Source: Sideroxydans lithotrophicus
Lineage (GTDB): Bacteria > Pseudomonadota > Gammaproteobacteria > Burkholderiales > Sulfuriferulaceae
Assembly (NCBI GenBank): GCA_022736605.1
Contig: DZDB01000036.1
Coordinates: 1-15,946 of the forward strand
Direction: 5' to 3'
Length of the DNA stretch: 15,946 bases
Part shown: piece after piece, positions 6,945 to 14,665 of the stretch
How the letters are laid out: each line of letters begins with the position of its first letter
Numbering within the stretch: position 1 is the stretch's first letter
Translations under genes and position numbers: made by a program
Notes under the pieces: model-generated
What the model was told of the DNA's origin: nothing
What the model saw: the letters and a program-made list of their open reading frames with translations, nothing else
Databases searched by the model: none

Positions 6945-7008
6945 ATTTCATTCCCGCGTCGGTATTAAATTAATCGGCGCATTCTGCAGTCTTTATTGAG
7001 CATATCGC

Positions 7009-7791
7009 ATGGACAATTTAAATATCGCCGGTCGCGAATATACCTCGCGCCTGCTGGTCGGCACCGGCAAATATCAGGATTTTGAACAGACGCGACTAGC
7101 GGTCGAAGCCAGCGGGGCGGAAATCGTCACGGTAGCAATTCGTCGCACCAATATCGGTCAGGACGCGAGTCAGCCGAGCCTGCTGGATGCGTTGCCGCCA
7201 TCGAAATATACCTATTTGCCCAACACTGCGGGTTGCTATACGGCAGACGACGCGGTGCGTACGCTGCGTCTGGCGCGCGAGCTGCTAGACGGCCACGACC
7301 TGGTCAAGCTCGAAGTGTTGGGCGATCCAAAATCGCTCTATCCAAACGTAGTGGAGACCATCAAGGCCGCCGAAGTGCTGATTAAAGAAGGCTTCAAGGT
7401 CATGGTCTACACGTCGGACGATCCGATTATCGCCAAACAGCTGGAGCAGATGGGCTGCGTTGCGGTGATGCCGCTGGCGTCGCTGATTGGCTCGGGCATG
7501 GGCATCCTCAATCCGTGGAACCTGCAAATCATCATCAACGAGGCCAAGGTGCCGGTGATCGTTGATGCCGGGGTCGGTACCGCATCGGACGCCGCCATCG
7601 CCATGGAACTGGGTTGTGCGGGGGTGCTGATGAACACCGCCATCGCCGGGGCACAAAACCCGGTGCTGATGGCGTCGGCGATGAACAAGGCGGTACAGGC
7701 CGGACGCGAAGCGTTTCTGGCCGGGCGTATGCCGAAAAAAATCTACACTGCCAGCCCGTCTTCGCCCACCAGCGGCGTGATTGGCAGTTAA
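7009..7791 (+). CDS. thiG: Thiazole synthase ThiG
   Basis: ThiG condenses 1-deoxy-D-xylulose 5-phosphate, dehydroglycine and ThiS-borne sulfur into the thiazole phosphate of thiamine, in the cytoplasm. The 260-aa TIM-barrel protein has the family start (AGREYTSRLLVGTGKY), the Schiff-base lysine at K100 in LVKLEVLGD, and conserved MPLASLIGSGMGILNP, VIVDAGVGTASDAA and GVLMNTAIAGAQNP phosphate-loop segments. The ATG start follows a weak GAG site 8 bases away and matches family length. It lies 64 bases after thiS and 3 bases before trmB, so thiS-thiG-trmB is probably one transcript. The dehydroglycine source (ThiO or ThiH) and the ThiS adenylating enzyme are not in the window. Confidence 0.96.
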   Translation: MDNLNIAGREYTSRLLVGTGKYQDFEQTRLAVEASGAEIVTVAIRRTNIGQDASQPSLLDALPPSKYTYLPNTAGCYTADDAVRTLRLARELLDGHDLVKLEVLGDPKSLYPNVVETIKAAEVLIKEGFKVMVYTSDDPIIAKQLEQMGCVAVMPLASLIGSGMGILNPWNLQIIINEAKVPVIVDAGVGTASDAAIAMELGCAGVLMNTAIAGAQNPVLMASAMNKAVQAGREAFLAGRMPKKIYTASPSSPTSGVIGS

Positions 7792-7794
7792 TCC

Positions 7795-8484
7795 GTGACG
7801 GATAAACCCAGCCCGGTCGGGCGACCGATTCGTAGTTTTGTGCTGCGTCAGGGACGCATGTCGATTGCCCAGCAGCGCGCGCACGATACCTTGCGTGCCG
7901 CTTATGCGGTTGAATATGTCGCGCAGCCACTCGATCTGGCGGCTTTATTTGGGCGTGCGGCGCCGAAGATTCTGGAAATCGGCTTTGGCATGGGCGATGC
8001 GACTGCCGAGATTGCGGCGGCGCAACCCGAGCATGATTTCATCGGCATAGAGGTGCATGGCCCCGGTGTTGGCAGCCTGCTGTTGCAAACCGAAGCGCGG
8101 GCGCTGACCAATCTCAAGATTATTCAGCACGATGCAGTCGAAGTGCTGCGCGACATGATTCCTGACGCCAGTCTGGCGGGTGTGCACATTTTTTTCCCCG
8201 ATCCGTGGCACAAGACGCGCCACAACAAGCGCCGTTTGATCAAGCCTGATTTTGTCGCCCGGATCGCACGCAAACTTGCACCGGGCGCTTATCTGCACGC
8301 CGCGACCGACTGGGAAGATTACGCGACCCAGATTCTCGCGGTGTGCACAGCGGAGCCAGCGCTCGCTAACACCGCAGATGGCTACGCGCCGCGCCCGGAT
8401 TACCGCCCGCTGACCAAGTTCGAGCAGCGCGGTATTCGGCTGGGACACGGCGTGTGGGACATTGTGTTCAAAAAACGCGACTAA
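7795..8484 (+). CDS. trmB: tRNA (guanine-N7-)-methyltransferase TrmB
   Basis: TrmB methylates G46 in the variable loop of many tRNAs using S-adenosylmethionine. The 229-aa protein has the N-terminal RPIRSFVLRQGR (10-21), SAM motif EIGFGMG (61-67), the acidic IGIEVH strand end (84-88), catalytic-region FFPDPWHKTRHNKRRL (133-148) and the C-terminal TKFEQRGIRLGHGVWDI (207-223). All signature blocks are present. The start is GTG, 3 bases after the thiG stop. The first ATG at codon 22 would delete the conserved RSFVLRQGR block, so GTG is preferred. There is no strong ribosome site, which suggests coupling to thiG. TrmB beside thiSG is an arrangement I recall from betaproteobacteria. Confidence 0.96.
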   Translation: MTDKPSPVGRPIRSFVLRQGRMSIAQQRAHDTLRAAYAVEYVAQPLDLAALFGRAAPKILEIGFGMGDATAEIAAAQPEHDFIGIEVHGPGVGSLLLQTEARALTNLKIIQHDAVEVLRDMIPDASLAGVHIFFPDPWHKTRHNKRRLIKPDFVARIARKLAPGAYLHAATDWEDYATQILAVCTAEPALANTADGYAPRPDYRPLTKFEQRGIRLGHGVWDIVFKKRD

Positions 8485-8496
8485 GCCAGTCCACGC

Positions 8497-9726
8497 ATGG
8501 CGACGCTCAAGCGCATTGCCATTATTGGCGGTGGCCCAGCCGGACTGATGGCGGCGGAGGTGCTGTCAGCTGCCGGGGTACAGGTTGACGTCTACGATGC
8601 CATGCCCTCGGTCGGTCGCAAATTTTTGCTGGCCGGGCGCGGCGGGCTTAATCTCACCCACACAGAGCCGCACGTGCAATTCGTCGCGCGCTACAGTCAT
8701 GCTGAAGTAGCCTCCTGGCTACAGGATTTCGGTGCCGAGGCAGTCTGCGACTGGGTCCGTGGCCTGGGTCGCGATACCTTCGTCGGCAGCTCCGGACGCA
8801 TATTCCCCACCGATAAAAAAGCGGCGCCGCTGTTGCGCGCCTGGCTGCATCGGCTGCGCGAATCTGGCGTGACATTTCATGTGCGCCATCGCTGGCTGGG
8901 TTGGGCGGATGACAACGCGCTGCGTTTTGCTACACCCGACGGCGAACGGCTGGTTCATGCCGACGCGGTGGTACTGGCGCTGGGCGGCGGCAGCTGGGCG
9001 CGGCTCGGTTCGGACGGCGCGTGGCTACCGCTGCTGGCGCAACGTGGCATTGAAGTTGCCCCGTTGCAGCCCGCCAACTGCGGCTTTGATGTGGCATGGA
9101 GTTCGCACTTGCGCACGCGTTTTGCCGGGCAGCCGCTGAAATCCGTGGTGTTGAATTTCACCGATCATATGGGCGTGGCTTTCAGCAAGCAGGGTGAGTT
9201 GATGCTGACCGAATCCGGCCTCGAAGGTGGGCTGGTCTATGCCGCCGCCGCGCGTCTGCGCGAGACCATTAACGCAACCGGTTCGGCACGCATTTATCTT
9301 GACCTCGCGCCCGGTTGGGAATTGCCGCGCCTGACCAAGGAAATCGCCCATCCACGCGGTTCGCGTTCGCTGTCCAGTCACCTGCAAAGCCGGGTCAATT
9401 TGCATGGCGTGAAAACCGCGTTGCTGCATGAAGTTGCCAGCGCCGATGATTTGGCCGATCCGGTACGGCTCGCGGCACGCATCAAGGCACTACCGATAAG
9501 TTTGCTCACAACGAGACCGATAGACGAAGCCATCAGCAGCGCGGGCGGCGTGCGCTTTGCTGCGCTGGATGAACGCTTGATGCTGCGAGCGCTGCCGGGC
9601 GTATTTTGCGTCGGAGAAATGCTCGACTGGGAAGCGCCCACTGGCGGCTATTTGCTGACCGCGTGTCTGGCGAGTGGCCGGATGGCCGGGAACGGCGTAC
9701 TGGAGTGGCTGGCCGAGTCAGCCTGA
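8497..9726 (+). CDS. HI0933/BaiN-family FAD-dependent oxidoreductase (TIGR03862-like)
   Basis: The 409-aa flavoprotein begins with a dinucleotide-binding fold, RIAIIGGGPAGLMAAEVL (GGGPAG at 11-16), followed by the HI0933-type signature GRKFLLAGRGGLNLTH (40-55) and GSSGRIFPTDKKAAPLL. It ends with FCVGEMLDWEAPTGGYLLTACLASG, the second FAD-contact region. These features match the HI0933-like family (PF03486) and its TIGR03862 branch. The physiological substrate is not known. Bile-acid reduction is documented only for BaiN of gut clostridia and should not be transferred. The ATG lies 12 bases after the trmB stop, so it can be the last gene of the thiS operon. Its stop lies 1 base from the stop of the convergent DUF1415 gene, leaving no room for a separate terminator. 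Confidence 0.85.
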   Translation: MATLKRIAIIGGGPAGLMAAEVLSAAGVQVDVYDAMPSVGRKFLLAGRGGLNLTHTEPHVQFVARYSHAEVASWLQDFGAEAVCDWVRGLGRDTFVGSSGRIFPTDKKAAPLLRAWLHRLRESGVTFHVRHRWLGWADDNALRFATPDGERLVHADAVVLALGGGSWARLGSDGAWLPLLAQRGIEVAPLQPANCGFDVAWSSHLRTRFAGQPLKSVVLNFTDHMGVAFSKQGELMLTESGLEGGLVYAAAARLRETINATGSARIYLDLAPGWELPRLTKEIAHPRGSRSLSSHLQSRVNLHGVKTALLHEVASADDLADPVRLAARIKALPISLLTTRPIDEAISSAGGVRFAALDERLMLRALPGVFCVGEMLDWEAPTGGYLLTACLASGRMAGNGVLEWLAESA

Positions 9727-9727
9727 A

Positions 9728-10282
9728 TCAGCTTTCGGCTTTGCCTACGCCCAGCTTTTCCCATCCCGCCAACCCCAGTTCATTCAGCGTCGTCATGTTT
9801 TTTTCATAAATCTGTTCGGCCTCGGGGAAGGCTTCCACCGCGCGGTCAATGCTGGCTTCGCGCAGGATATGCAGTGTGGGGTAGGGCGAACGGTTGGTGT
9901 AATTCTCGATATCGTCCGGTGCGGTATCGGCGAACTGATAGTCGGGATGAAAGCTGGCAATCTGGAACGCATCGTCGAATTCCGGTTCAGCCGCCGCAGC
10001 GTCGGCAATATCGAGAAAGTCGTTGTAATCCAGAAAATCAGTCAGTACCTGTGGGTGTATCAGCAAGGAGGTGTCGATCTGCTCGGGATCGGCGTCCTGC
10101 AAGGCGCGCAGTTCGTTGAGCAGGTCTTCCAGCAGGGCTTCGGGCGTGGTTGCCGCGCTCACGACATAACGGATCTGCCGCTTGACGTGCACCGCCTTGG
10201 CGAACGGGCACAGGTTGAGGCCGATGACGGCTTTTTCGACCCAGGCTTGCGTGGCGGCGACGATGTCGGTGTCGGTTGTCAT
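9728..10282 (-). CDS. DUF1415 domain-containing protein, 184 aa
   Basis: The protein spans a whole DUF1415 domain (PF07209). The signature WVEKAVIGLNLCPFAKAV (14-31) contains an invariant-looking CPF with Cys25, followed by a mixed helical part with many acidic residues, HPDYQFAD and a RSPYPTLHILRE block. There is no signal peptide or membrane segment, so it is probably cytoplasmic. No biochemical function is established that I know of; the conserved cysteine could bind metal or act in redox chemistry, which is only a guess. The ATG is preceded by TAGGAG with 7 bases spacing, and this ribosome site overlaps the srkA stop codon, so expression is probably linked to the kinase gene. Confidence 0.85.
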   Translation of the reverse strand: MTTDTDIVAATQAWVEKAVIGLNLCPFAKAVHVKRQIRYVVSAATTPEALLEDLLNELRALQDADPEQIDTSLLIHPQVLTDFLDYNDFLDIADAAAAEPEFDDAFQIASFHPDYQFADTAPDDIENYTNRSPYPTLHILREASIDRAVEAFPEAEQIYEKNMTTLNELGLAGWEKLGVGKAES

Positions 10283-10289
10283 ATTTAAA

Positions 10290-10295
10290 CTCCTA
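10290..10295 (-). promoter_or_regulatory. Shine-Dalgarno of the DUF1415 gene overlapping the srkA stop
   Basis: On the minus strand TAGGAG contains both the srkA stop TAG (10293-10295) and the AGGAG ribosome site (10290-10294) for the DUF1415 ATG at 10282. Ribosomes finishing srkA would be delivered onto this site, so coupled translation is likely. Confidence 0.6.
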
Positions 10296-11273
10296 GGCTG
10301 GCCACAGCGGCGGTTCGTCCATCAGCGCGATCTGCTCGCGTAGTTCGAGGATGCGATCCTGCCAGTAGCGTTGCGTGTTGAACCACGGAAACGCAGCAGG
10401 GAAAGCGGGATCATCCCAGCGCCGGGCGATCCAGGCGGCGTAGTGAATCAGGCGCAGTGTGCGCAGCGCCTCGATCAGATGCAATTCACGCGGATCAAAA
10501 TCGTGAAAATCTTCATACCCGGCCAGTAAATCGGCGAGTTGACGCGTCATCTCAGGGCGCTCGCCCGATAGCAGCATCCACAAATCCTGTACCGCAGGGC
10601 CCATGCGGCTGTCGTCGAAATCGACGAAGTGCGGCCCGGCGTCGGTCCACAACACGTTGCCGGTATGACAATCGCCATGCAGACGCAATTGCTTGACGGA
10701 ACCAGCGCGCTCAAAACAACGCCGCACGCCGTCCAGCGCTAGCGCTACCACGCCGCGATAGACGTCAGTCAGCTCAGGCGGGATGAAATCGTGACTTAAT
10801 AAAAACGTGCTGGGTTCAACGCCGAAACTGTCGATATCCAGCGTTGGGCGTTGCTGATATGGCGCAATCGCGCCGACCGCGTGGATGCGCCCGATGAAAC
10901 GCCCCAGCCATGCCAGCGTGTCGCGGTTATCCAGCTCAGGGGCGCGTCCGCCGTGTTTGGCGAAGATGCTGAAACGGAATCCGCCGTGCTGGTGCAAGCT
11001 GTGCGTATTCAGCGTGAGCGCAGGCACCACGGGGATTTCGCGTGTGTTCAGGTCGGCGACAAATGCGTGTTCTTCCAGAATCGCCGCATCCGACCAGCGC
11101 GCGGGTCGGTAAAACTTGGCCACCAGGGGCTTGTCGTCTTCCAGCCCCACCTGATAAACGCGATTCTCATAACTGTTGAGCGCCAGCAGGCGGCCATCAG
11201 TGCGCAAACCAAGGCTGTCAACGGCGTCAAGTACCGTATCGGGTGTCAAACTGGCAAAAGCGTGCGTGTCCAT
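10293..11273 (-). CDS. srkA: Stress response kinase A (SrkA/YihE)
   Basis: SrkA is a Ser/Thr protein kinase of the APH/choline-kinase fold; in E. coli it counteracts MazEF-linked death under stress. The 326-aa product matches the E. coli protein nearly end to end. NSYENRVYQV (33-42) forms the nucleotide loop, K53 in VAKFYRP is the ATP lysine, ILEEH (65-69) supplies the helix glutamate, LHGDCHTGNVLW (198-209) contains catalytic D201 and N206, and FVDFDD (216-221) contains the metal-binding D218. The frame extends to a GTG at 11324, but the ATG at 11273 aligns with the family start. No Shine-Dalgarno precedes it, while a TACAAT box lies 6 bases upstream (see findings). It is followed 10 bases later by the DUF1415 gene. 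Confidence 0.93.
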   Translation of the reverse strand: MDTHAFASLTPDTVLDAVDSLGLRTDGRLLALNSYENRVYQVGLEDDKPLVAKFYRPARWSDAAILEEHAFVADLNTREIPVVPALTLNTHSLHQHGGFRFSIFAKHGGRAPELDNRDTLAWLGRFIGRIHAVGAIAPYQQRPTLDIDSFGVEPSTFLLSHDFIPPELTDVYRGVVALALDGVRRCFERAGSVKQLRLHGDCHTGNVLWTDAGPHFVDFDDSRMGPAVQDLWMLLSGERPEMTRQLADLLAGYEDFHDFDPRELHLIEALRTLRLIHYAAWIARRWDDPAFPAAFPWFNTQRYWQDRILELREQIALMDEPPLWPA

Positions 11274-11279
11274 GTGCGC

Positions 11280-11285
11280 ATTGTA
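11280..11285 (-). promoter_or_regulatory. Candidate -10 box of srkA
   Basis: TACAAT on the minus strand matches the -10 consensus at 5 of 6 positions and ends 6 bases before the srkA ATG. No convincing -35 hexamer is found at the proper distance, so it may be chance or need an activator. If used, transcription would begin at about the start codon. Confidence 0.25.
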
Positions 11286-11367
11286 CGGGAACAGGCTGCG
11301 CTCACGCGTGACACAAAAATTCACACGGCTGTGTTGCGTGCGTCAACTGGCGCCGGGATTGATTCGT

Positions 11368-11373
11368 TATACT
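11368..11373 (+). promoter_or_regulatory. Candidate -10 box of the PsiF-repeat gene
   Basis: TATACT (5 of 6 to consensus) lies 53 bases before the ATG of the downstream gene in the 153-base region divergent from srkA. The sequence 17-18 bases upstream (AACTGG/CAACTG) is a poor -35 box, so an activator or an alternative sigma factor is possible. The leader would be about 45 bases. Confidence 0.35.
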
Positions 11374-11426
11374 GCTCGGGTCGCAGTGGTGCGGCTGATT
11401 TTCCTTAATCAAAACGTGGAGGCAAC

Positions 11427-11780
11427 ATGAACAAATTGATGACCGCACTGATGGTGGCCGCAGTTCTGGCGGCTACGCCTTTCGCCGCTTCGGCCAAGAC
11501 TGAGCAGCAAAACAAGATGGGCGTCTGCAACAAGGATGCCGCTGCCAAGTCGCTCAAGGGCGATGAGCGCAAGGCGTTCATGAAGAGCTGCTTATCCGGG
11601 GATACCGCACCTGCCGCCGCTGCTGCGCCAGCAAAAGCCGAACCCGCTGCGGCTGCTGCCAAACCCAAAAACGCCATGGGTGCCTGCGCGACGGCTTCCA
11701 AAGGCATGAAGGGCGCCGAGCACAAAAAATTCATGAGTGAGTGCCTGAAGGCCAAAGGCCCGGAAAACATGAAGAAATAA
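11427..11780 (+). CDS. Exported protein with two PsiF repeats
   Basis: The 117-aa protein has a Sec signal peptide (MNKLMTALMV... with cleavage after ASA, residue 23) and is predicted periplasmic. The mature chain holds two PsiF-type repeats (PF07769), about 28-56 and 81-108. Each has an N-terminal MGxC and a C-terminal FMxxCL cysteine (C34/C55 and C87/C106), separated by an Ala/Pro/Lys linker (about 60-80). The four spaced cysteines suggest one disulfide per repeat, which is inference. E. coli PsiF is named for phosphate-starvation induction; its function is not known. A strong GGAGG site (11418-11422) precedes the ATG by 4 bases. The gene stands alone, divergent from srkA and ended by the terminator at 11796-11828. 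Confidence 0.88.
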   Translation: MNKLMTALMVAAVLAATPFAASAKTEQQNKMGVCNKDAAAKSLKGDERKAFMKSCLSGDTAPAAAAAPAKAEPAAAAAKPKNAMGACATASKGMKGAEHKKFMSECLKAKGPENMKK

Positions 11781-11795
11781 GCCCGTAGTCAGGCT

Positions 11796-11828
11796 AATAA
11801 AAAACCCCGCTCAGCGGGGTTTTTTATT
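11796..11828. terminator. Strong bidirectional intrinsic terminator
   Basis: Perfect 15-bp inverted repeat with a TCA loop: A-rich arm, CCCCGC (11805-11810), loop 11811-11813, GCGGGG (11814-11819), then six T. The mirrored A-run makes it work on both strands. It ends the PsiF-repeat gene (15 bases before it) and the convergent spoVR (39 bases beyond its stop). Confidence 0.93.
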
Positions 11829-11867
11829 GCCGGTTGCGCATCCACACAGCCGCATGAGTCCGGCTGC

Positions 11868-13385
11868 TCACACCTCGCATCTTCCCACCGTTCTTGCCAC
11901 GCCATCCTGATCCACGCTTTCGATCTGCACGCTATAACCCCACAAGCGTGCGATGTGGCGCAGCATCTCGTCGGTGCTGTCGCCCAGCGGGCGGCGTTCG
12001 TGCATGTAATGGCGCAGGGTGAGCGTGCGGTCGCCATACACGTCCACGTTATAGACCTGGATATTGGGTTCGCGGTTGCCGAGGTTGTATTGCTCGGCCA
12101 GGCGCTGGCGCACGGCCTGGTAACCGGCATCGTCATGAATGGCGCTGATTTCCAGCTTTTCCTGGGTATCGTCGTCCACCACGGCAAACAGTTTCAGGTC
12201 ACGAATCAGCTTGGGTGAAAGATACTGCGCGATGAAGCTTTCATCCTTGAAGTTGCGCATGGCGAAGTCGAGCGACGCCCGCCAGTCGCTGTGAGCCAGT
12301 TCCGGGAACCAGCGTCGGTCTTCATCCGTCGGCTGTTCGCAGATGCGGCGTAAATCCTGGAACATGCTGAAGCCCAGCGCATACGGGTTGATGCCACTAT
12401 AGCCACGGCTATAAAACGGCGGCTGGAACACCACGTTGGTATGGCTTTGCAGGAACTCGATCATGAAGCCGTCGGTGAGCTTGCCGGCGTCGTACAGGTG
12501 GTTGAGCAGGGTGTAATGCCAGAACGTGGCCCAGCCTTCATTCATTACCTGGGTCTGGCGTTGCGGGTAGAAATACTGGGCAATCTTGCGCGTGATGCGC
12601 ACAACTTCGCGCTGCCATGGTTCCAGGCGTGGCGCATTCTTTTCAATGAAATACAGCAGATTTTCCTGTGGTTCGGCAGGGAAGCGGCTGGTTTGCCGGT
12701 CTTGACCGCCAGCTTGCCGGGTCGGCAAGGTACGCCACAAATCGTTGACCTGGGATTGCAGGTAATCTTCACGCTCGATGCGGCGCAACTGCTCCTTGGC
12801 CATCGACAGCTTGGCCGGGCGCTTGTAGCGATCCACGCCATAGTTCATCAGCGCGTGACAGGAGTCGAGCATGGCTTCCACCGCTTCTTCGCCGTGGCGC
12901 TGCTCGCACTCGGCGATGAAATTGCGCGCAAATACCAGGTAGTCGAGAATGCCTTCGGCATCGGTCCAGGTACGAAACAGGTAATTGCCCTTGAAGAATG
13001 AATTGTGCCCATACGCCGCGTGCGCGATGACCAGCGCCTGCATCGTCATGGTGTTTTCTTCCATCAGATAGGCAATGCATGGGCTGGAATTGATGACAAT
13101 TTCATATGCCAGTCCCATTTGACCACGCTGATAGCTTTTCTGGGTGGACAAAAAACCTTTACCGTAGGACCAGTGGTGATAACCCACCGGCATGCCGACC
13201 GAGGCGTAGGCGTCGATCATCTGCTCGGAAGTGATCACCTCAATCTGGCGCGGATAGGTGTCGAGACCAAAGTGCGCCGCAGCCAGACCGATTTCGTGGT
13301 CATAGCGGTCGAGCAGTTCGAACGTCCATTCCGATCCTTCTGATAGGGGCTGGCGCGAGGCAAGTTGCGGCGTGGAGGATTCCAT
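11868..13385 (-). CDS. spoVR: SpoVR family protein (YcgB-like)
   Basis: The 505-aa protein matches the SpoVR family length (E. coli YcgB about 510). Recognisable blocks are YPRQIEVITSEQMIDAYASV (44-63), GMPVGYHHWSYGKGF (64-78), GLAYEIVINSSPCIAYLMEEN (91-111) and HAAYGHNSFFKGNYLF (122-137), the strongest family signature, with several His, Glu and Asn residues that might bind metal. MNEGWATFWHYTLL and HTNVVFQPPF follow. The name comes from a Bacillus spore-cortex phenotype; the biochemical activity is unknown and this organism need not sporulate. The frame is open to 13463, but ATG 13385 is chosen: AAGGTGG lies upstream and the start sits 1 base after the yeaH stop. It is the last gene of the prkA-yeaH-spoVR operon. 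Confidence 0.92.
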   Translation of the reverse strand: MESSTPQLASRQPLSEGSEWTFELLDRYDHEIGLAAAHFGLDTYPRQIEVITSEQMIDAYASVGMPVGYHHWSYGKGFLSTQKSYQRGQMGLAYEIVINSSPCIAYLMEENTMTMQALVIAHAAYGHNSFFKGNYLFRTWTDAEGILDYLVFARNFIAECEQRHGEEAVEAMLDSCHALMNYGVDRYKRPAKLSMAKEQLRRIEREDYLQSQVNDLWRTLPTRQAGGQDRQTSRFPAEPQENLLYFIEKNAPRLEPWQREVVRITRKIAQYFYPQRQTQVMNEGWATFWHYTLLNHLYDAGKLTDGFMIEFLQSHTNVVFQPPFYSRGYSGINPYALGFSMFQDLRRICEQPTDEDRRWFPELAHSDWRASLDFAMRNFKDESFIAQYLSPKLIRDLKLFAVVDDDTQEKLEISAIHDDAGYQAVRQRLAEQYNLGNREPNIQVYNVDVYGDRTLTLRHYMHERRPLGDSTDEMLRHIARLWGYSVQIESVDQDGVARTVGRCEV

Positions 13386-13386
13386 T

Positions 13387-14652
13387 TCAGGCCACCTTTT
13401 TCTGGAACAGTTGGCGAAAAACCGGGTAAATGTCTTCCAGCGTGAGCAGGCGCTGCATGGCAAAACGCCGGCTGGCGGCCTTCACCTGGGTGTATTCGCG
13501 CCACAGGCTTTGCGGCTGTTCGGCCTCGATTTCAACATAGGCAAAATACTGCGTCAGCGGCAGGATGTCCTGCATCAGCAATTCACGGCAACGCGGCGAA
13601 TCGTTCTCCCAGTTGTCGCCGTCCGACGCCTGCGCCGCGTAGATGTTCCAGTTGGCCGTCGGGTAGCGTTCGCGGATGATGTCGCGCATCAGCACCAGCG
13701 CGCTCGATACGACGGTGCCGCCCGATTCGCGTGAAGCGAAAAAATCCTGCTCTTCGACTTCCTTGGCCACTGTGTGATGACGGATGAATACCAGCTCAAT
13801 GCGTTCGTAGCTCTTGGTAAGAAACAGGTAGAGCAGCATGAAAAAACGCTTGGCGATGTTTTTACGGTTTTCGTCCATGGAGCCGGACACGTCCATCAGG
13901 CAGAACATCGCCGCCTGACTGCTTGGTGTGGGCTGGTCGATGCGGTTGGCGTAACGCAGATCCCAGGTGTCGATGAACGGCACGGCGGCAATGCGTGCCT
14001 TGAGCCGGGCGATTTCCTCGCGCAGGGCTTCGGCGTCTTCACTCGCGGCAAGCCCCTGCGTCTCTAATTCGGCCAGCGCTGCTTCGGCTTCGCGCAGCGC
14101 CTCGCGCGGGCTCGACGACATCGCCATGCGACGGCCGATGGCCTGTTTCATTGAGCGCACCACATGCAGGTTGGACGGATTGCCCTGGCTGACAAAACCG
14201 GCACGCGTACGCGTGACTTCGGGCACCGCAGCCAGCTGCTTTTTCACCATGTCCGGCAGCGCCAGATCCTGAAAGAAGTACTGCATGAATTCTTCGCGCG
14301 ACAATTCGAAGACGAAATCGTCCTCGCCTTCCGCGTCTTCCGACGCGCTCCCGCCGCCACCACTGCCGCTGCCACTGTCGGGACGGTCGGCCTGATCGCC
14401 TTTGACGAATTCGCGGTTGCCGGGGTGGACGATATTGCGTCGCCCGCCCGACCCGTGGTGGAAGATCGGTTCGGTCAAATCTTTGGCCGGGATGGAGATT
14501 TTTTCACCGCGATTCAGGTCACTCACATCGCGGCTCGACACCGCCTCTGTCACTGCCTTGCGGATCTGCTGCTTGAAGCGGCGCAGAAAGCGCTGACGAT
14601 TGACAGCGCTACGGTTTTTACCCGACAGGCGGCGATCGACCAGCTGGCTCAT
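13387..14652 (-). CDS. yeaH: YeaH/DUF444 family protein with VWA-like domain
   Basis: The 421-aa protein (E. coli YeaH 427) starts with a basic RRLSGKNRSAVNRQRFLRRF segment (7-26), then HHGSGGRRNIVHPGNREF (65-82) and a disordered Gly/Ser/acidic stretch (about 93-112). A helical, probably coiled-coil region follows (about 183-222), then a von Willebrand A-like domain. Its MIDAS-type motif is MDVSGSM at 253-259, supported by ESGGTVVSSA (309-318) and ASDGDNW later. VWA domains bind partners through a metal, which fits a role as adaptor of the AAA+ protein PrkA; this is inference. The open frame reaches 14781, but ATG 14652 gives the family start (MSQLVDRRLSG) with GAGGG upstream. Gaps are 13 bases to prkA and 1 base to spoVR. 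Confidence 0.93.
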   Translation of the reverse strand: MSQLVDRRLSGKNRSAVNRQRFLRRFKQQIRKAVTEAVSSRDVSDLNRGEKISIPAKDLTEPIFHHGSGGRRNIVHPGNREFVKGDQADRPDSGSGSGGGGSASEDAEGEDDFVFELSREEFMQYFFQDLALPDMVKKQLAAVPEVTRTRAGFVSQGNPSNLHVVRSMKQAIGRRMAMSSSPREALREAEAALAELETQGLAASEDAEALREEIARLKARIAAVPFIDTWDLRYANRIDQPTPSSQAAMFCLMDVSGSMDENRKNIAKRFFMLLYLFLTKSYERIELVFIRHHTVAKEVEEQDFFASRESGGTVVSSALVLMRDIIRERYPTANWNIYAAQASDGDNWENDSPRCRELLMQDILPLTQYFAYVEIEAEQPQSLWREYTQVKAASRRFAMQRLLTLEDIYPVFRQLFQKKVA

Positions 14653-14665
14653 GGCTGCCGTTCCC

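Noticed and set aside
6691..7008. TPP riboswitch for the thiamine genes
   Set aside because: The 50 bases before thiS and the 64 bases before thiG are too short or lack the conserved CTGAGA and ACCTGA elements.
7285..7884. Minus-strand open frame of 199 codons
   Set aside because: It is antisense to thiG, and its His/Arg-rich composition is typical of a shadow frame.
9674..10288. Plus-strand open frame of 204 codons
   Set aside because: It lies antisense over the DUF1415 gene, which has clear family motifs and a good ribosome site. The antisense product shows no recognisable domain.
12441..13001. Plus-strand open frame of 186 codons
   Set aside because: It is antisense to spoVR, with no ribosome site or domain of its own.
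13386..13463. N-terminal extension of spoVR to 13463
   Set aside because: The extra residues lie inside yeaH and do not resemble SpoVR. ATG 13385 has a ribosome site.
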